A stretch of 36,968 nt of DNA. Origin: Luteimonas huabeiensis HB2 (lineage in GTDB: Bacteria > Pseudomonadota > Gammaproteobacteria > Xanthomonadales > Xanthomonadaceae). Below are positions 34,122-36,968 of this stretch, piece after piece. The number at the start of each line of letters is the position of its first letter. Position 1 is the stretch's first letter. The notes under the pieces are model-generated. The model was not told the DNA's origin. It ran no database searches and worked only from the letters and a program-made list of their open reading frames with translations. The position numbers and the translations under genes are program-made. The stretch spans positions 1 through 36,968 of the forward strand of contig NZ_JAAN01000017.1 of assembly GCF_000559025.1 (NCBI RefSeq), given 5' to 3'.

Positions 34122-34580
34122 ATGTCCGCCCAGCGCCTCGCCACCGCCCTCCTGTCCGCCGGCCTTCTCGTCCTGGCAACCGCCTGCCGGCCGGCCTCGA
34201 CCGACGAAGCGACGTCCAGCCCCCAGGCCGCCGAGCCGCTGCGTGTGGCCGAGATCATCGCCGGCCCGCCGGGCGCCGCGGCCTCGCCAAGGCCGGCCAC
34301 GCCCACCGATCCGGTCGAAATCGTCCTGCGGACCGCCGGCCATGCGGCCGCCGGCTCTGCGCTCGAGGTCAAGCTCATCGCGCTGGCCGACGGCCAGACG
34401 GTGGGGGCCGAGACCGTGCGGCTGGAGGCGGGCGGTAGCGAGGAACACATCGTCCGCTTCGAGCGCGAAGCGCCTTGGACGCCGGGTCGGTATCTGGTCG
34501 AGGTGACGCTGGATGGAAATCTCGCCGGGCACCAGGAACTGGAAATCCATCCTGCGGAACTCGCCACCGGACCGGAATGA
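34122..34580 (+). CDS. Small putative lipoprotein of unknown function
   Basis: This 152-aa product has a lipoprotein-type signal (LATALLSAGLLVLATAC, lipobox ATAC), then a Pro/Ser/Ala-rich linker (about 24-60) and a compact C-terminal domain of about 90 residues. The pattern VEIVLRTAGHAAAGSALEVKLIALADG ... TPGRYLVEVTLDGNLAGHQELEI looks like one Ig-like beta-sandwich. It contains no catalytic motif that I recognise. AAGGAAA lies just before ATG 34122. It is co-directional with the SUMF1-fold lipoprotein (93-bp gap) and converges 6 bp from the cytochrome c peroxidase-like gene. Confidence 0.75.
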   Translation: MSAQRLATALLSAGLLVLATACRPASTDEATSSPQAAEPLRVAEIIAGPPGAAASPRPATPTDPVEIVLRTAGHAAAGSALEVKLIALADGQTVGAETVRLEAGGSEEHIVRFEREAPWTPGRYLVEVTLDGNLAGHQELEIHPAELATGPE

Positions 34581-34586
34581 GGCGGC

Positions 34587-35603
34587 CTACTCGATGCTCA
34601 GCGTGCGCAGGAACGCAGCCAGCTGGCGCTGCTCCTCCACGGTGAGCTGGACCGGCCGACCGGTGAAGAGGCCGCGGTAGTACAGCTCGCGTTCGATCGC
34701 GGCCTCCAACGTGGGCACGCTGCCATCGTGCATGTAAGGCGCGGTGTTGGCCACGTTGCGCAATGTCGGTGTGCGGAATGCCCCGATGTCCTGCGCATTC
34801 CCGCTCACCACGAAGCGCCCGAGTTCGGCGACCTCCGCGTCCTGTAGTATCAGTTGCCCCATCGGTGCGCCGGCTTTTCGCGCGTCGTCGATCCGCGAAA
34901 GCAACGGCGCCAGGTTGCCCGCGATCCGCTCGAATCCGATGCCGGCATGATGGAAGCGATGGTCCGTGAACGGACCGCCGTTGTCGCCTAGCGTGTGGCA
35001 GCTCGCGCACTGCGCCTTGCCGGAGAACAGCGCCAGCCCGGCGCGCTCCTCTTGCGAAAGCAAGGCATCGAGCCGTCCGTCCCGCTGCGCGCGCTCGAAG
35101 CGGGTGCTGCCGCGGTCCAGGCGCTGCAGGTACGCAACCAGGGCCGCGCCGATATCGCCCGCCTCCGGCGCCGCGCGACCGATCGCCTTCTCGAAATCTT
35201 CCCGATAGGTGGGTAGCGCACGCACCGCATCCACGACGGCCTGCAGGTCGGCGTGCCCCAGTTCCGTGGGATTGGTGAAGGGCTGCAACACCGCCTGCGC
35301 AAGGTCGGTTTCGCGGCCCTCCCAGAACAATGCATGGTCGTGGTCCAGGTCGAGCAGGCTGGGCGCATTGCGCGTACCAGCCCGGCCGAACACGCCGACC
35401 GAGACCGCTCGCGCGTCGGTGAACGCCAGCGCCGGATCGTGGCAGGTCGCGCAGCTGGTCGTGCCGTCGGCACTCAGGCGCGGGTCGGCGAACAGCCGCG
35501 CCCCGATCGTGGCGAGTGCCTCGGGCGCCCCGGACCCGGCCGGTCCCACACGCGCACACGCGACCAGCGCCAACAGCAACGGAAACCACCAGAACCTGCG
35601 CAT
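34587..35603 (-). CDS. Di-haem cytochrome c peroxidase family lipoprotein (CCP/MauG-like)
   Basis: The 338-aa periplasmic protein carries a lipobox signal (FPLLLALVAC), so it is probably membrane-anchored. Two c-type haem motifs are present: CATCH (Cys51, Cys54, His55) and CASCH (Cys199, Cys202, His203). FTNPTELG, FRTPTLRNVANTAPYMHDGS (with the candidate axial Met) and VQLTVEEQRQLAAFLRTLS are typical of the family. It would reduce H2O2 or carry out MauG-type oxidation; the donor is unknown. Start ATG 35603 is preferred to an upstream ATG because the signal peptide follows it directly and a GGGG-rich site is just upstream. Divergent from the YD-repeat gene. Confidence 0.88.
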   Translation of the reverse strand: MRRFWWFPLLLALVACARVGPAGSGAPEALATIGARLFADPRLSADGTTSCATCHDPALAFTDARAVSVGVFGRAGTRNAPSLLDLDHDHALFWEGRETDLAQAVLQPFTNPTELGHADLQAVVDAVRALPTYREDFEKAIGRAAPEAGDIGAALVAYLQRLDRGSTRFERAQRDGRLDALLSQEERAGLALFSGKAQCASCHTLGDNGGPFTDHRFHHAGIGFERIAGNLAPLLSRIDDARKAGAPMGQLILQDAEVAELGRFVVSGNAQDIGAFRTPTLRNVANTAPYMHDGSVPTLEAAIERELYYRGLFTGRPVQLTVEEQRQLAAFLRTLSIE

Positions 35604-35625
35604 CCTGCCCCTTGCGTCTCCAAGC

Positions 35626-35668
35626 CAGTCAAGTGCCGCTTGACTGATCCTTCGGCACAGAGTAAGAC
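35626..35668 (+). promoter_or_regulatory. Promoter with overlapping 21-bp palindrome, divergent region
   Basis: TTGACT (35640-35645) and TAAGAC (35663-35668) are 17 nt apart, giving a plus-strand promoter for the YD-repeat gene. The -35 lies in a perfect inverted repeat (CAGTCAAG, 5 nt, CTTGACTG; 35626-35646), symmetric and 22 bp from the minus-strand ATG at 35603. A regulator bound here would affect the YD-repeat promoter and possibly the cytochrome gene. Confidence 0.55.
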
Positions 35669-35746
35669 TTGCCGCGGGGACGCGCCAGGGGGCGCGCAAT
35701 GGATCAGGAACGCGGGCAGGATCGCCGCGTGCTCAAGGGGAGCGTC

Positions 35747-36968
35747 ATGGAGAGAGTGGGGCGGAGTGCCACCTGGCGCGGTTTCCGGCGCACGGGTTTC
35801 GGCGCAAGCGGCTGGGCGCTGATGCATCTGTTGGCCGCACTGGCCATCGTCGCCGGCCTGGCCGTCGCCGGCTGGGCGTTCGCCACCACCTACGTCTACG
35901 ATGCCAACGGCCGTCTGGTCGTGGCCACCAACGATGCCGGCCAGTCCGCCCGCTACGTCTACGACGTCATGGGCAACCTCGCCGAAGTCCAACGTCTCGG
36001 CCCCGACGACCTCGCCGTCTTCGCCTTCAGCCCCACGCGCGGTGCGCCCGGCGCGCAGGTGCGTATCCAGGGTCACGGCTTTGCTCCCGATCCCGCAGGC
36101 AACGCTCTGAGCTTCAACGGCGCACCTGCGCAGATCGAAGCTGCCGCCTTCAACGAGCTGACCGCGATCGTGCCTGCTGGCGCGACCACTGGCCCGCTCA
36201 CCGTGGAAGTGGGGGGGCAGATCGCCAGCAGCGCCACCCCGTTCGTCGTCGACGAGTCGTTGCGCCCGCCCGTCATCCACTCGGTCTCGCCGCTGATCGG
36301 CGCGGTCGGCACGCCGATCACCGTCGATGGCGCGTCGCTGCAGCCGGTCGTGGGCCAGACCACGATCCGGCTCAACCTGCGCCCGGCTCTCCCCACGACG
36401 GTGACCGACACCCAGGTCGTCTTTCCGATCCCTGCCGTGACCGGCAGCGGCAAGGTGACCGTCGGCACGTCCTACGGTACCGCCACCAGCCAGCAGGATG
36501 TCGTGGTCGTCCCGGGGAGCGTCGATCCGGCGCTGGTGGCACAGGCGAAGCGCCTCGAAGTCGATGCCCCGGCCGAGCAGCTCGCGATCGCCAGCACCGG
36601 CGAATACGTCGCTGTCCTCTTCGACGCCGTGGCGGGCGACTACCTGGCTGGCCAGTTCGCGCAACTGGCTGGAAACGTTGCGTACACGCTGTACGATCCG
36701 GTGAATCGCCAACTAGGCACCGGCACGGCGACAGCAACCAACCCCACCGCACTGCTGCCCGTTCTGCCAGCCACCGGGACCTATCTGCTACTGCTCAAGC
36801 CCGCCGCCGGGCCGGCCACGTGGGCGCTTCGGATCGAACGTGCCGCGGCTGTCGCAAGCGATGGCGACGTGATCGAAGCCGCTACCGCAACACCGGGGCA
36901 GCGGGTGCGGAAAACGTTCAACGCGTCGGCCGGCCAGCATCTGGGTCTGGGCATCAGCGACCTGGTGG
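35747..36968 (+). CDS. Membrane-anchored YD-repeat (RHS-type) / IPT-TIG domain protein, 3' partial
   Basis: The frame is open to the window end, so the C-terminus is missing. After a basic N-terminus comes one hydrophobic segment (MHLLAALAIVAGLAVAGWAF). Then one YD-repeat unit follows (TYVYDANGRLVVATNDAGQ, then RYVYDVMGNLAEVQRL), followed by two Ig-like IPT/TIG domains: the first starts FSPTRGAPGAQVRIQGHGF, the second PPVIHSVSPLIGAVGTP. A PPC-like beta domain comes after (about 36550-36850). This order resembles the start of large RHS/YD-repeat surface or toxin-delivery proteins; a C-terminal toxin cannot be judged here. ATG 35747 has AAGGGGAG 5-6 nt upstream; an in-frame ATG at 35699, also with a G-rich site, is the alternative. 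Confidence 0.8.
   Translation, partial: MERVGRSATWRGFRRTGFGASGWALMHLLAALAIVAGLAVAGWAFATTYVYDANGRLVVATNDAGQSARYVYDVMGNLAEVQRLGPDDLAVFAFSPTRGAPGAQVRIQGHGFAPDPAGNALSFNGAPAQIEAAAFNELTAIVPAGATTGPLTVEVGGQIASSATPFVVDESLRPPVIHSVSPLIGAVGTPITVDGASLQPVVGQTTIRLNLRPALPTTVTDTQVVFPIPAVTGSGKVTVGTSYGTATSQQDVVVVPGSVDPALVAQAKRLEVDAPAEQLAIASTGEYVAVLFDAVAGDYLAGQFAQLAGNVAYTLYDPVNRQLGTGTATATNPTALLPVLPATGTYLLLLKPAAGPATWALRIERAAAVASDGDVIEAATATPGQRVRKTFNASAGQHLGLGISDLV

Overview
The window is very GC-rich DNA (roughly 70% by eye) with dense proteobacterial genes, tight ATGA overlaps and Shine-Dalgarno sites. The gene content points to a gammaproteobacterium of the Xanthomonadaceae/Lysobacteraceae, with Lysobacter- or Luteimonas-like as the best guess: a secreted S8 protease with a PA domain, a pyrD-murB-EamA run, a tRNA-Ala next to rnd, REP-like GC palindromes and a YD-repeat/IPT surface protein. 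This is inferred from gene families and context; no rRNA or marker phylogeny is available here.

Layout. Positions 1-3300 hold the 3' part of a secreted subtilisin-like protease, closed by a strong intrinsic terminator. Positions 3308-8190 (minus strand) hold an EamA permease, murB, pyrD, an ALDH7-type aldehyde dehydrogenase and tRNA-Arg(CCT). Positions 8326-9660 hold a ferric-reductase-like membrane flavocytochrome.

Positions 9978-25133 (minus strand) form an unbroken 15-gene catabolic block. In transcription order it reads catB-catC-catA-benA-benB-benC-benD-salicylate hydroxylase-benK-benE-OprD-like porin-pcaI-pcaJ-pcaF-pcaD. A divergent LysR regulator (catR, 25312-26238) sits at its head. 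Benzoate (via BenABC and BenD) and salicylate (via the hydroxylase) are both converted to catechol. CatA, CatB and CatC take catechol to the beta-ketoadipate enol-lactone, and PcaD, PcaIJ and PcaF finish to succinyl-CoA plus acetyl-CoA. Every enzymatic step is present, together with two inner-membrane permeases and an outer-membrane porin. The catR-catB gap holds an exact ATAC-N7-GTAT site (the BenM/CatM recognition pattern) and a second palindrome over the likely catR -10.

Positions 26239-26564 hold no gene but carry an array of seven GC-rich palindromic units: four direct at a 29-bp period, then three inverted or symmetric. Positions 26565-30636 (minus strand) encode a four-gene overlapping operon: DUF3348, a MotA/TolQ-like DUF802 protein with a very long helical tail, a MotB-like OmpA protein and DUF2894. 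It looks like an uncharacterised ion-driven, peptidoglycan-anchored membrane machine and is the most interesting system here. Then follow tRNA-Ala(CGC), with a clear promoter and terminator, and RNase D.

On the right, a SUMF1-fold lipoprotein that lacks the catalytic cysteines and a small lipoprotein are on the plus strand, and a di-haem cytochrome c peroxidase-like lipoprotein is on the minus strand. Divergent from the last is a plus-strand gene for a membrane-anchored YD-repeat/IPT protein that runs off the window. Its promoter carries a perfect 21-bp palindrome.
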